Notes: generated by a model not told the origin, from the letters alone. DNA of 64,000 nt from Litoditis marina (GCA_964036275.1 OZ038440.1:1612001-1676000), one strand, 5' to 3'; positions 22,583-44,194 are shown, counted from the first letter of the stretch. A program made the numbers and translations.

Positions 22583-24788
22583 CCTGACCCAGGCATGTTT
22601 ACTCATATTCCCTTGTTTCTCTAGTTGTCCACCAACTGTTTTCAGCGTGATCTCAGATGTGAAGTTCATACGAGTTTATCATGAGATACCTCATGAGCTA
22701 CTCATGAGCTCCCAAGGTTGTAGCAGAGTAATCAATGGAGTCTCATCAGAAGCTCGTGAGATATAGCTCATGAGGTATCTCATGAGTTGTTCGGGGGACA
22801 GCCAGGCGTGTTTACTCCTATTCCCATGTTTCTCTAGTTGTCCACCAACTGTTTTCAGCGTGATCTCAGATGTGAAGTTCATACGAGTTTATCATGAGAT
22901 ACCTCATGAGCTACTCATGAGCTCCCAAGGTTGTAGCAGAGTAATCAATGGAGTCTCATCAGAAGCTCGTGAGATATAGCTCATGAGGTATCTCATGAGT
23001 TGTTCGGGGGACAGCCAGGCGTGTTTACTCCTATTCCCATGTTTCTCTAGTTGTCCACCAACTGTTTTCAGCGTGATCTCAGATGTGAAGTTCATACGAG
23101 TTTCTCATGAGATACCTCATGAGCTACTCATGAGCTCCCAAGGTTGTAGCAGAGTAATCAATGGAGTCTCATCAGAAGCTCGTGAGATATAGCTCATGAG
23201 GTATCTCATGAGTTGTTCGGGGGACAGCCAGGCGTGTTTACTCCTATTCCCATGTTTCTCTAGTTGTCCACCAACTGTTTTCAGCGTGATCTCAGATGTG
23301 AAGTTCATACGAGTTTATCATGAGATACCTCATGAGCTACTCATGAGCTCCCAAGGTTGTAGCAGAGTAATCAATGGAGTCTCATCAGAAGCTCGTGAGA
23401 TATAGCTCATGAGGTATCTCATGAGTTGTTCGGGGGACAGCCAGGCGTGTTTACTCCTATTCCCATGTTTCTCTAGTTGTCCACCAACTGTTTTCAGCGT
23501 GATCTCAGATGTGAAGTTCATACGAGTTTCTCATGAGATACCTCATGAGCTACTCATGAGCTCCCAAGGTTGTAGCAGAGTAATCAATGGAGTCTCATCA
23601 GAAGCTCGTGAGATATAGCTCATGAGGTATCTCATGAGTTGTTCGGGGGACAGCCAGGCGTGTTTACTCCTATTCCCATGTTTCTCTAGTTGTCCACCAA
23701 CTGTTTTCAGCGTGATCTCAGATGTGAAGTTCATACGAGTTTATCATGAGATACCTCATGAGCTACTCATGAGCTCCCAAGGTTGTAGCAGAGTAATCAA
23801 TGGAGTCTCATCAGAAGCTCGTGAGATATAGCTCATGAGGTATCTCATGAGTTGTTCGGGGGACAGCCAGGCGTGTTTACTCCTATTCCCATGTTTCTCT
23901 AGTTGTCCACCAACTGTTTTCAGCGTGATCTCAGATGTGAAGTTCATACGAGTTTATCATGAGATACCTCATGAGCTACTCATGAGCTCCCAAGGTTGTA
24001 GCAGAGTAATCAATGGAGTCTCATCAGAAGCTCGTGAGATATAGCTCATGAGGTATCTCATGAGTTGTTCGGGGGACAGCCAGGCGTGTTTACTCCTATT
24101 CCCATGTTTCTCTAGTTGTCCACCAACTGTTTTCAGCGTGATCTCAGATGTGAAGTTCATACGAGTTTCTCATGAGATACCTCATGAGCTACTCATGAGC
24201 TCCCAAGGTTGTAGCAGAGTAATCAATGGAGTCTCATCAGAAGCTCGTGAGATATAGCTCATGAGGTATCTCATGAGTTGTTCGGGGGACAGCCAGGCGT
24301 GTTTACTCCTATTCCCATGTTTCTCTAGTTGTCCACCAACTGTTTTCAGCGTGATCTCAGATGTGAAGTTCATACGAGTTTATCATGAGATACCTCATGA
24401 GCTACTCATGAGCTCCCAAGGTTGTAGCAGAGTAATCAATGGAGTCTCATCAGAAGCTCGTGAGATATAGCTCATGAGGTATCTCATGAGTTGTTCGGGG
24501 GACAGCCAGGCGTGTTTACTCCTATTCCCATGTTTCTCTAGTTGTCCACCAACTGTTTTCAGCGTGATCTCAGATGTGAAGTTCATACGAGTTTCTCATG
24601 AGATACCTCATGAGCTACTCATGAGCTCCCAAGGTTGTAGCAGAGTAATCAATGGAGTCTCATCAGAAGCTCGTGAGATATAGCTCATGAGGTATCTCAT
24701 GAGTTGTTCGGGGGACAGCCAGGCGTGTTTACTCCTATTCCCATGTTTCTCTAGGTGTCCACCAACTGTTTTCGGCGTGATCTCAGGA
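22583..24788. repeat. Tandem satellite array, 213-bp unit, about 10.4 copies
   Basis: Units of 213 bp follow each other with very high identity; the first and last are diverged. Each unit has a part rich in TCATGAG palindromes (ATGAGATACCTCATGAGC and its inverse) and a linker (GGCGTGTTTACTCCTATTCC). The TCATGAG part matches the dispersed miniature elements at 33978-34161 and 43268-43452. One site (GTTTATCATGAG or GTTTCTCATGAG) varies in the order A A C A C A A C A C. Open frames of 63 and 69 codons in every unit, on both strands, are by-products of repetition. Confidence 0.95.
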
Positions 24789-27700
24789 ATGCGGTCGACT
24801 TTCACGTGTTCGGGCGACCCTATGTTCTGTGCTCTATTGAACTTGCACTTCTCGATTTTGCACTGCCTAACAGCCTAACTTCTCACTTAAAATTCAGGTT
24901 TAGACTTATACTCTATCAAGCAGGGCATTTATTTTTTTTTGAAGAATTGCAAAAAGTCACCAGAACTTCATACTAGATTGGGAGTTGTTGTTATTATAAA
25001 GAGTGGACACAATCTTTGCTCAAGAAAAATGTTGTGAAAGTTTTTTGTAATCAGAGGTGAATCTGATTTTCATGTGACGTGAGTACGTGAACGATCATTC
25101 TGAATTGGTTGATGAAATAGAGGAATGACGTGTTCAGTTGGATGATTTATGTTGATTGCGGACCTCATTCGGTCATTCTATCAAAATCAACACGTTGACA
25201 TCGAAAGCGATTTCAATCGTCCCATCAAACCAAGACTAACACGCATTTTTTCGGTTTGAAACTAACAATACCTCGGGATGTTTAGAAATCTACAGAGTTT
25301 CTGTTTCAGCCACCAAGTTCTCAAGAATGTAGCTCTCTGTAGCCGAAAAAAACATTTAACAATGTAACTTGATATCATGGGTGATATATTATTGATACGT
25401 CATTAGCGTGTACTTTTCTATTGCACGTATATCAATTCTAACTATCTCACTATTAGGTTTCGAGCTGGTTTTACTACATTAGATAGAATCGACAGAATGT
25501 TTTCCGTTAACATGTTCAGTCGCAGCAATTTGAAGCAGATTTATAAGATCAGGGATGGTTTCCGGCCTCCTTTAAATGAAATTAGCATCAAATATTTTCG
25601 TATTCATTCATGAGTTGGACAGCCACTATTGCACATGCTTTTCTCTTTTCGTTTGATTGAGGGCTCTCCGGGGAATCGAACCCACGACCTCTGAATATGG
25701 CTGTCAGTTCTCTCGCTCTTGTTGACGCACATCATTGTTTTCCATCACGTATGGACGTTAGTTTTACCAAACTACATGCAAAAGTTACTCAAAACGCGAA
25801 AAATCGTTAGACAACAGCGTTTCAGTGTTGCCTTGTACCTTCCGCTGACTTTTATCGTATACAACCGGCTTTCACTTGTGGCTTTAACTTTCACCTTTAC
25901 GTTTTTAAAGCCTTGAAAGTTGAGCTGGACCAGTGAAAGATATTTTTTAAATCTCCTTTTTGTTAGCTGTAAATAGAATAAAACTGTTCTGGAGTAGATT
26001 CAGCAAGTGTTGTCATCTGTCGTCATCAAGAAACATCATAACTTACAAGAACTTTGAGTAACAACTTTCTCTTTGTCACTCAGATGTCACGGATGTGAGT
26101 GCTTGTTTTTCTCGATCAAATCGTGTTCGCTCAAACCTACGCTCAAATCTTCTCGTCTCGTAGTACATAATAATTCCAATGAAGTTGAACGACACGATTT
26201 GAAACTGATTTCCAGTAAGTATTTGCAAATTTGATGAAGGTAAAGAGTTGAACTGATACCTTTGAAAATTCTAGCAGTCCATGTAAATAGGTGATGACCA
26301 AATTTGACTTGTAGTTTGATCTGTTCACACAGAAGAACAGTGAGATCAAGCTACACACATGTTGGGGCGGGGCAACATATTCCGTTAGAGATAGCTTTCC
26401 AAAAAGCACCTACGACTTCCACCAAGTTTGTAGGACTTACCGTAGTCTCAGCGAGAGTTTCGACAGAATGAGTAATCGTTCAGTTATCCCTTGTTTTTCA
26501 ATCCGTGATACCTGACCCTTTCCCTGTTTTTTCTCAACAGCTGTTCAAAACATCGAAGGTCTCCCCTTACCTCTTTTCACACAACGTTACCGGGAGTACC
26601 TACTGGTCGCCAGGAGTATATGGCATACGGTATATCTCAGTTTTGTCTGCGTTGAACGAACAAATATGTAAAATGAGTAGAACGAAGATATTTCTCATCC
26701 CTGTCAGTTCCATAGATTGAGTTTTGGGTTTCCAGAAAACATCATTATGTTCTGTGATGTATACTTCTTGCGTTGTTCACAAACATCTGGCCTCGAATAA
26801 ATTAGTATATATGTTGATCGTCAGCTCATCATGTCTAACCATTGGAGCTTTCCGTAACGCATCGTTTCCATTTTCCAATGCGTACCCATAGTGTTTATGA
26901 TCACAATCTGAGGTGTGGTGAGGTGATGGTTAGCTCAAAGGTGACCTATTTCTGATACTTAGCTAATTGGTGTTTGGCCTAACCATTATAATCATATTTG
27001 CGCACAAAAACTCTAAATAACTCAAATTGAAGATGTCAAAACTTCGGAAATGTCCTGCTTTAGTTCAGTGCTAAGAGGCTTTGTTGAAAACCTGTTGTAA
27101 ACATGATACTTGCTCATTGATCACTTTGTATCCCGGGGGAGATTATTGGCTAATATTCAAAAACAGCACAGGAGCAAAAGTACGAAAAACACTGATATAT
27201 CTCTTTTGTTTTCTTTTTTCTCACTATCTTCTATTTTCTTTCCAGAACAAACATCACGTTCATTTTTCGACATTACTCTATACTCTTATATCTACTTGAA
27301 GTGTTCTTTCTTGTAAACTCTGATTTACTTAGAACTTCCATCCAACATTCATCGCAGTGAGTTCACTACAAGAGGTCAGGTTGGCAAATAAGAAAAAAAT
27401 CGAGTTTCGATCTGTATGTAGTTCAATCTCAGAACATTTGAAGCATCTTCTGCTGTACATGTCCCCGTACTGACCGTACTAAGACAAAGCGAAATTTCAT
27501 ACTTCAATGGAGCTTTTGCCACCCTAGTTTCTAAAGAAATTTGTCTTCGACTCTCACTCAGAACCGAACTAAGTCTGCACTTTCATTTCGGGGTGAAAAT
27601 TTATGAATAAAGTATGACGCGCCATTCTTCGACCCTTTGCTATTTCTCTGAAATCAGATGCCGGCTTTCCCAGAATATCTATGCCACTGCTAGTAATTAG

Positions 27701-28769
27701 AGGGAAAAAACTCCGCTTAACACAAATTACTCTTATGAGCGATAGTTTTTCTTCTAATCGGCATTAAATCTACCGCAGTTTCTCTGAAACACCGACACTC
27801 TCTAAAGTTGCGTATAATTTCTTTAAATATATAAACTATCAGCTCTACATTTCTACTTCTTTTGGCATGTTTCGCTGTAAATGTTCTTAACGGTACTACT
27901 CTTTTGGAGAAAACTAGCTTTCTAGATTCAAAACAAGTATCAAGTGCTGTGTTGTAACTATAACGTGTGAGGATGTGAACCTTTTGTCTAGACTTTTTTA
28001 TCGAGATCGAAGTTCAAAGTTGATAACTTGGAGAAAACTCCGCCCACACGAAACTTGACCAACTTCCATGTTGAACTGGTCTCAATGATGTCTCGGCCGT
28101 GTCACTTTTTCATATGAGCCAACTTTTGGATGCCAGCTCTCGAAACTTCGGGGAATATCCTATTTCAACCTCATGTAGTACTACATAAAATTCAAACTTC
28201 TCTCTATCTTTTCCAAACTCAAACAGTTCACCGACGAACTTCTCGAAAATATGTAGTAAGTTGATCTTCATAGTTGATGACGTGTAACTGAGAATGTAAC
28301 TTGAGAAAGAAGAGAGTACAAATTATCAGGTGACCTGGGTGACAAATTTTGTGAGCAACTTTTGGTGAGATAAGTCGTCTCTCTTCTCATCAACATTTTG
28401 AACGACATCCAACTATATAACATACCATTCAATTGTAACGTTTTGAAGTTTCGAATGCATTCGACCGGCGACTATCCACCAAATTTCAATAAGTCCTCCG
28501 AGCCATTGCAAACCGTTTAAATTTCATGAGCTTCCTTCGAGAACGGCTCATTGTTCCATATCCGATGTGTTGTTTTTCCAAATGTGTTACACTGCTAACA
28601 TTTCTCTTACTATGAGGTGTGAAGAAATTTTTTTTATCATCGTATTATTTGTTTTTGAGTCATCAATTTTCATCTGTACATAATACATATTATATCAATT
28701 TATCTGCTGGTCCATTAGTTGATGTTAGGATAATTTTGGGTAATGTTTTAGAAAGTTTAATTGGGCAAA
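24789..28769. other. Intergenic, no convincing gene
   Basis: Both strands were read. There are isolated splice-like sites (for example minus-strand GTAAGT near 26,040 and 26,435) but no frame that joins into a protein. It contains a tRNA-derived fragment (25,652-25,725) and one short foldback (26,308-26,355). The upstream regulatory region of the globin gene presumably lies at the right end. Confidence 0.5.
25652..25725 (-). pseudogene. tRNA-derived fragment
   Basis: On the minus strand the sequence reads AGAGCGAGAG, an anticodon-arm-like CTGACAGCCATATTCAG, then GTGGGTTCGATTCCCC and GGAGAGCC. The internal promoter B box (GGTTCGATTCC) and an acceptor-like 3' end are recognisable. The D arm and the 5' acceptor half are missing and the T stem is imperfect. 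It is probably a truncated tRNA pseudogene or a piece of a tRNA-derived SINE. Confidence 0.45.
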
Positions 28770-31700
28770 ATGGGAAATTCCGGATCTTCCGTAGACTCCT
28801 CCCTGTCCCGTTCTGGTTCAGTTGATCCCAGAAGAAATCAATCTCAATCCCCAATAACACACCGAAGGACGGGCAGTTTGAGGTGAGATTTCGAAATGCG
28901 TTTCCGCGCAATACACTCACCGCACAATCTAGGGAATTGTGTGAGCCTCGTTAGCTCAGCTGGTAGAGCGTTGGACTTTTAATCCAACGGTCAGGGGTTC
29001 GAGTCCCCTACGGGGCTTAAGTTTTGATTTGCACAATCAAAAATACTTCTCTTTAAACATTCTCTTATGTTAACAGGTGTAGACAAAATTTTATGAAAAA
29101 GTCTACTATAAGAAATAGGTGTACTATCTAAAAAAAAAGTACTAAAAGTGTGTTATCATGGGCTAAAAACGATATCAATGGTTCTCTACAACTTTTCTAA
29201 ATCAATACATAGTATATTTGTTTTCCAGGCGAACGACAGAGCAAATGCCGGGAAAACCATTCCGTAGATCAAAAACATGTCGAACGAAAGACAAGTGAGT
29301 TTTTCCGCTAGGAATTGTGAACTACACTGAATTTATGCACTCATTGTTCAGCTCTCTGGTTCTCTTATTTTACGCAAATTCTTAGTTTGTGCACTTCAAT
29401 TCTATATCAAAAACGTTAGGTGTCGTAAAGTTGAAACATCGAAACATCAAATCTTCTCGGAAACTTTAACTCACTGAAACCTCTATCAAAAAATGTAAGT
29501 TTATTACTTTCAAAAATTTTGTGGTCAAAAACTGTGATGACCGTTCCAAATTCTAGATTGCTCGACTTTTGGAAAATTGAAAATCATTTTTTGATATTTT
29601 CCAGTCAATCAGTGTCTATAGCCACCCTACTCTTGGAAAAGTGAGCTTCGTTTGAACTCTTCTCAAATAACCAAGTTCTAACCTCGAATGTGTTCTAACC
29701 ATACCAAACTAATCCGTTGATAAAAACGTTGACCTAATTTTAGTACTTCTTTTCTCTCTGCTTCGAAAACATCAAATACAAAGATGCAAAAAAAACATGA
29801 AACAGTGAGAATATGATATTGTAGGTGGAACTTATTTCAACGTTCAGAAACGCGAGAAAGGCAATCTGTATGACGACTGGACTGACACTTCACCAGAAAG
29901 CTGTACTTACCAGAAAATGGAACAGGATGGATCGAGGTTTGTTTGATCTCCAAATTGGAAGTTACACGCCATAGTTCATATATTCAATCACACAAATTTT
30001 AATGCCCATAACTGGTCACGTGGTCACTGTTCAAAAGCTAGAGATTTCACCCCAGAAAATGTTCAGTAAACCAAGGGCATTACTGTTGCAGGTACCGTAT
30101 ACGAGATTGGTCGTTTGATGTTCGAGAACGTATTCGTTGAAAATCCACAGTATCTGAGCTACCTTGACCTACGAGATGAACCAAATTGGCTGAATCATAT
30201 CAACTTCAAGATTCATGTTCAAGTGAGTACAATATTGGCTTTTTTCTGGCTGTGAGAACATCATACAATTGTATTTTTTTTGTTTTTTTTTTCATGCGCC
30301 CATAGAGTATTAAGATTATTAAGATATGTAGAAAGATGCTTCGGAGGTGGCAAACCTCTGTTTGTTTTCTCAGAAGCTGTTGACCTTTTCCAACAGCGTA
30401 AATCGAGTGAAACAGTATGTTGCCGGATTTTCTTTGTCGCCTACTATGGCGTTCTCATCCTTCAAAGCGAGGCTACACCATGTATGTTTCCCTTGGTTTA
30501 TAATTCTATCCCGTTGCTTTTTTCGGTCGAACTTCGTGGATTTCTGCTAGTAATGAGATCAAACTACAACAAAAATTCGGTTACTTCCAATACCACTTCA
30601 TCAATCCCTCTCTGAGTACTTCAGTTCAGAAACTAAGGTTCACGAGTGGGGCGTTGTTATGTGATAGTCGATCACCGTGGCCTTATAGGCCCCGAGGGTA
30701 TCCTTGGGTCGGCGATTTATTCTCGCCTGAATTGCGGCATTCAATCTGTTTTGTGAAGGAGGAGAAAAGCCGTCTATCCAACTTCTACTTCCGAGCGAAA
30801 TCGAAGAAAACTAACACCTAATCGATGATGTGAACAAACAACAATAACCAAATTTGATGTATTCTATGAGTGAAAAGTTGATTTACTCAAAACACTGTTA
30901 AAGTTTCACTTAAGTTTACACTTATTGTTTGGGCAAGTATGAAAAAAAACTTGACAACAAGTGAACCTACTTGGAGATGTATACTTGGAGTTTTCTTGTA
31001 AATAGCAAATATTTTTAACCTTATGGCTTTTCAGAGATTCAACACCGCCCTAACTGAGGTCATGCGAAGGCTGCGGGAACCCTCGGGAGCCTGCGATATA
31101 TTACGGTTAGTTTGCAATATACTACGGTTAAGTTCTACTATTTTAAATTCTTTCATCTTGTATTTTCATGATCTAGATCTCACTTTATCGAAAACCCTCT
31201 TGTAACATGCATGGAAAAGTGAACGCAAGGTGCAAAAGCACGGAATTCTGATGCCAATTTGAAAACAAATTTCAAATTTCAAAAAAAAGAAAACAAATTT
31301 TTTTGCTTCACCACTTTCGAATGTTCCAAAACAAAAACTCTTCCATACATACTTTAATTCGATATTATTATATATATTCACACCTTTGTAGTGACTTTGG
31401 CGCCGGCTACGCGACCAACTCAAAGAGAGTCTCTGCGATTTACTTTGAACGACTGGCCAATGCCCTAAACCGAGCTGCAGCCGAACTACAGGAAGGAGAC
31501 CATCTGCAAGTTGAGGTCAGAATTCAGAAAATGTTAAACGAAAGGGAAAAATGGATTAAAAAAAGTTCGATTCCGAGAAACAGCACTTCCACGGTGGTTA
31601 AATTTGGAAGTTTCATGAACTATGTTACCAGACACAACTATGTTCAAAAATTGATCACAGATGAGAAGTGATCAAATATGCCTTCTATCATACAAGGTTT

Positions 31701-33504
31701 TCATTGCACCGTCCGCCATACAGTTTATTATCGGAAAAAGTCTTTCACACGTTCTTGCAGTTGTTCTCGGAATTCCGACAGAGCGTATTTCTAATTCAAT
31801 TTTTTATTCCAGAAAACAGGCAGCTGCAACGAGACATGTACAGAGACGACCGTTTCGAGCGAGTGGGAGAACAGTAATATGGGATCATCAGTGAGTGAAT
31901 AAGATACAAACGTATTCCATATCATAACTTCTTGAAAATCATGTTATCAAAAATGAGAATAGAAGCATTTATTGAACCTTCTGTCTCGCAATATTGTAAG
32001 AAATGCATGAGACCTCAAATGAACAGCGAAAGGATCAAAAAGAAAGGGAAGGAGGTCGGACAAATTGTAGTCTGTTCCGCATCGATAAGAAAGAAGTCTA
32101 GAATTTTTTTGCGATTGCTAACATTACAACATATTATATTGAACAAAAACAGAATAAGATATTTGAATTCCAGCAAACGCTGTCCGACTGTTCCTCTCTG
32201 CGCACCGTGAAGTCCGCGTCGCGCGTATCCGAGGGGTCGCGTCCGGGCGCCATTCTGACACGGAACAGCGAGTCCCAGATGGAAACCCTCCAGGAAGAAG
32301 TGAAGACCAGCAACAATGAATCCTGCGAAACACATTCTCACAATGAAAAAGAGAAGGTGAGTAACATACCGGTTTTAACGTCAACTGATTCACGTTGTGA
32401 TCATGTACTCGTCATATTTACAAGGTTCTCATTACAGAACTTATTCGAAATAGTCCAGTTGGATTCCTAATCACAACTTTGACAACGCTCTAGTCACACC
32501 TACATTTCACCTTACACAAACCAAAACATACACAGCCAACTTTGTTCGGGCAGAAATACAGCCAGAAAATTTCCAGAAATGTCATAACATGAACATTTTT
32601 TAGAAAGAAGACAAATCACAACACAGCGATGGATCCTGCAGTGCACACAGCCACGGAGACAAGGTAGGCAAAATCAAACACTATAGAACGGAAAAACTAA
32701 CAAAACAACTGCGCGACTTCACATATTAGCAGACGTAACAGACGTAGATTAATGAACGAAACCCTACCGATCACTTGAAATCTGTTCTATTCTGTTTCTT
32801 TCAGTACACTTGTATTTACTAAAAGCACAGTTCTGTGATAATTGTAGTTTCCTGATCAGTAACTTTCTTTTTCAGAGTCTTTGTCCTATCACCGCCGAAG
32901 CTTGGATCGTTCTGTCAGCTTTTCTTGCGAACCAGGTATGTTGCCCCAATCTCAACTATTAAACTGCGATTTACTGCGAACATCATATAAAAAAGAAAAA
33001 GCAAACTCGCTCTTTGTTTACTATGTTATCCGACCATTCCCAAACTAGCACTAAAACAACAGCCAGTCATATCAACTACAAACACAAAGCAGTACATGCT
33101 CAGTTTCGCTCTACCCTTCCCGATATGAATGAACATAAAACAAACATACGTTGAAGAGAACGTTGAACGGTTCGAACCGCCTGGAACCGTCTAGTTCATA
33201 TCGAAACTCACGTTATATTTGCCCAGACATGCATTTGACCTACCCAAAAGAGGAATTTAAACTATTGTTTTAAGAATAAGAATATTTATTGATACCTGTG
33301 ATGCAAATAAAAATGATGAGTATTCAAAAACCCGAATGAACCCAAGAAAGACAGTTTTCTAAACTAGGTTTGTTCCAGATCAAGCTCGGCTATGAGCTGG
33401 AGCGGGTGCTGAAGTCTGAGATGGATAAACTGGGACTGGACTGTCTCATCGCCCCCTCCTCCACACTAGACTCGGACATGCGGAAACGAGCTGTACATGC
33501 GTAG
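28770..33504 (+). CDS. N-myristoylatable globin with a large G-H insertion and no proximal His
   Basis: Twelve exons: 28770-28882, 29229-29294, 29605-29640, 29848-29936, 30092-30222, 31035-31105, 31392-31515, 31813-31890, 32174-32356, 32604-32663, 32876-32935, 33379-33504. They give 378 aa in a continuous frame. The N-terminus MGNSGSS fits N-myristoylation (Gly2, Ser6), so membrane attachment is likely; a Ser/Arg-rich leader follows to about residue 82. The globin fold runs from about 83 (A-helix Trp96, C2 Pro120, E7 His143 followed by TAL). The F-helix reads GAGYATNSK, with Tyr175 where the haem-ligating F8 His belongs, and CD1 is Leu126, not Phe. After helix G (about 182-202) comes a 107-residue insert (211-317), then helix H (ITAEAWIVLSAFLANQ). 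Worm globins are often neuronal and membrane-bound; function here is unknown. An AATAAA lies at 33686-33691. The 36-bp third exon is in frame and optional. Confidence 0.85.
28945..29017 (+). tRNA. tRNA-Lys (anticodon TTT)
   Basis: A complete 73-nt cloverleaf. The acceptor stem GCCTCGT pairs with ACGGGGC (one G-U), the D arm is GCTCAGCTGGTAGAGC, the anticodon stem TTGGA/TCCAA has loop CTTTTAA (TTT at 28978-28980), and the T arm is AGGGGTTCGAGTCCCCT. A TTTT terminator follows at 29022-29025. It has no intron and lies on the sense strand inside intron 1 of the globin gene. Confidence 0.97.
30480..30570. mobile_element. Short foldback element, degenerate left arm
   Basis: The right end GAGATCAAACTACAAC and the inner CCCGTTGC plus CGGTCGAACTTCGTGG match the GTAGTTTGATC family; the left arm is poorly preserved. 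It lies in intron 5 of the globin gene. Confidence 0.55.
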
Positions 33505-33977
33505 ATATATTTGAGACAATGAACATATTTTCACAGAAACCGTCGAATTTATCGTTGATTGAAGTTGAACAAACAGAAGTGAAACACCTTCAATGAAGTT
33601 ATGTGAAAACTGAAAAATTCTGAAAAAAAAACTGACTTCCACTTGAAAATCAAGAGTGATCGGTTTCTAAAGAATGGATTTGGAAAATAAATTGTTTCGA
33701 TTTTGCTAATTCAGATTTTTTCGGTTTACCGTCATCACATGCCGCTTCGAAATTCGGAAAATTTCACACATATTTTCGAGAACAGCTATTTTAGTATAAC
33801 GGAATATGTATTTGCCCATTCATGTAGACCTTTGCACCTAAAAAAATGTGGTTTCTACTTTTGCAGTCATCAAAATCGACCTATTTTCTGTAGCACGAAT
33901 CGCGTGTTGACTTCATTAGGAATATAAAGTATTTCACTTATAATCTTCATTGTATCTGTTCGTTGAATCAAACACTG

Positions 33978-34161
33978 GCGGCGTAGCAATCCCTCCGATC
34001 TCACGAGAAGTTCATATGAGTTTCTCATGAGATACCTCATGAGCTACTCGAGAACTCTCAATGTTGTAGCATAGCAATCAATAGAATCTCATGAGAAGCT
34101 CATACGAATAGCTCATGAGGTCTCTCATGATATTTTTGAGGGATTGCTACGTCGCCTGATG
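33978..34161. mobile_element. TCATGAG-rich miniature element, copy 1
   Basis: Inverted ends GGCGGCGTAGCAATCCCTC and GAGGGATTGCTACGTCGCC enclose about 145 bp of TCATGAG-type palindromes. The interior is homologous to the 213-bp satellite unit at 22583-24788 (shared GAGATACCTCATGAGCTACT and GTTGTAGCA). It lies between the globin and TRPV genes. Confidence 0.85.
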
Positions 34162-34448
34162 AAAACACTCTCACCGTGTTCGATAGTTTTACTCAGTTAC
34201 AATAATCTCATATCTGTTTCCTGTGAATAACATATTATAGTTTCCAAGACTACTTCTGTTGACCATTCACAGAACAGAATGTGTCTCTTTCTATTCAAGT
34301 TGCACTAGCATAAGAATTCAAGAAGTACTAAAATTGATCAATCATGTATCTGATTAACATAGTGAAAGTCAATACGACTGTTTTCTTTGAACTCGAATTA
34401 TACTTGAAATGTTATAAAAATTTGTGAATCTGTAATAATCAAGGAAAT

Positions 34449-43557
<9,109 letters not shown>

Positions 43558-43558
43558 A

Positions 43559-44194
43559 ACCAATATTGATTGGGGGAGCAAGTTTACCAGCGATGGTATT
43601 AATTTCTAATATATTTTGATCGATATTATTGATTTCGAATATATTTTGATCGATACCATTGATTAGAAAGATATTTTGCAGAATTCAGCAAAAGGAATTG
43701 TGGTCCGTCCACACTTTGAACCCGAGCACTACCGTTTGGTATATCAAAATTTATCTACAAGAAGTTTGTACGTTTAGTGTTCAGTATGCGAAAGTGAAAA
43801 AGACACGTGCATTTTATAATTCTCAAACACAACCTCGCGAGAGGGCAAAATTAAAACTGTCGTCTAAAACGCCGCTCGGGCAAGCTCAAAATACAATTAC
43901 CGTAGTGATTAATAGAAATGAGGTCAAAAATAGAAAAAAAAGACCTGTTATGTAAAACAATATCACAACTAGATGCCTAGAATAAATTGAATAAAAACAG
44001 TCTCTCTGGAATCCTACCGGATGCTTTACTCTCTCTCTCAATATATGAGACGAGTGCTACCACAAGTGAGATCTAGCAGATAATAATGCAAGAACATTAG
44101 AAAGACCACAACACTGTTCAGTCAACATCAACAATCGTAATTAGTTCTCAACAAAAGAGTACGGTAGTACAATGGAGCGAACTTAGTCACAGCT
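43559..44194. other. Convergent intergenic space
   Basis: This lies between the 3' ends of the TRPV gene (plus) and the phospholipase-like gene (minus). A roughly 27-30-bp unit ending in ATATTTTGATCGAT is duplicated near 43,595-43,655. The plus-strand frame at 43,659-43,955 is Lys/Thr-rich, has no start or splice context I would trust, and is not called. Confidence 0.5.

Noticed and set aside
22583..24788. Regular repeats that could suggest a CRISPR array
   Set aside because: The whole 213-bp unit is conserved with no variable spacers, and the window is clearly eukaryotic.
22530..24878. Series of 63- and 69-codon open frames on both strands
   Set aside because: They recur once per 213-bp repeat unit and exist on both strands; they are by-products of the tandem array, not genes.
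30280..30615. Plus-strand open frame of 111 codons in globin intron 5
   Set aside because: It runs through a degenerate foldback element and is not needed to join exons 30222 and 31035, which splice in phase.
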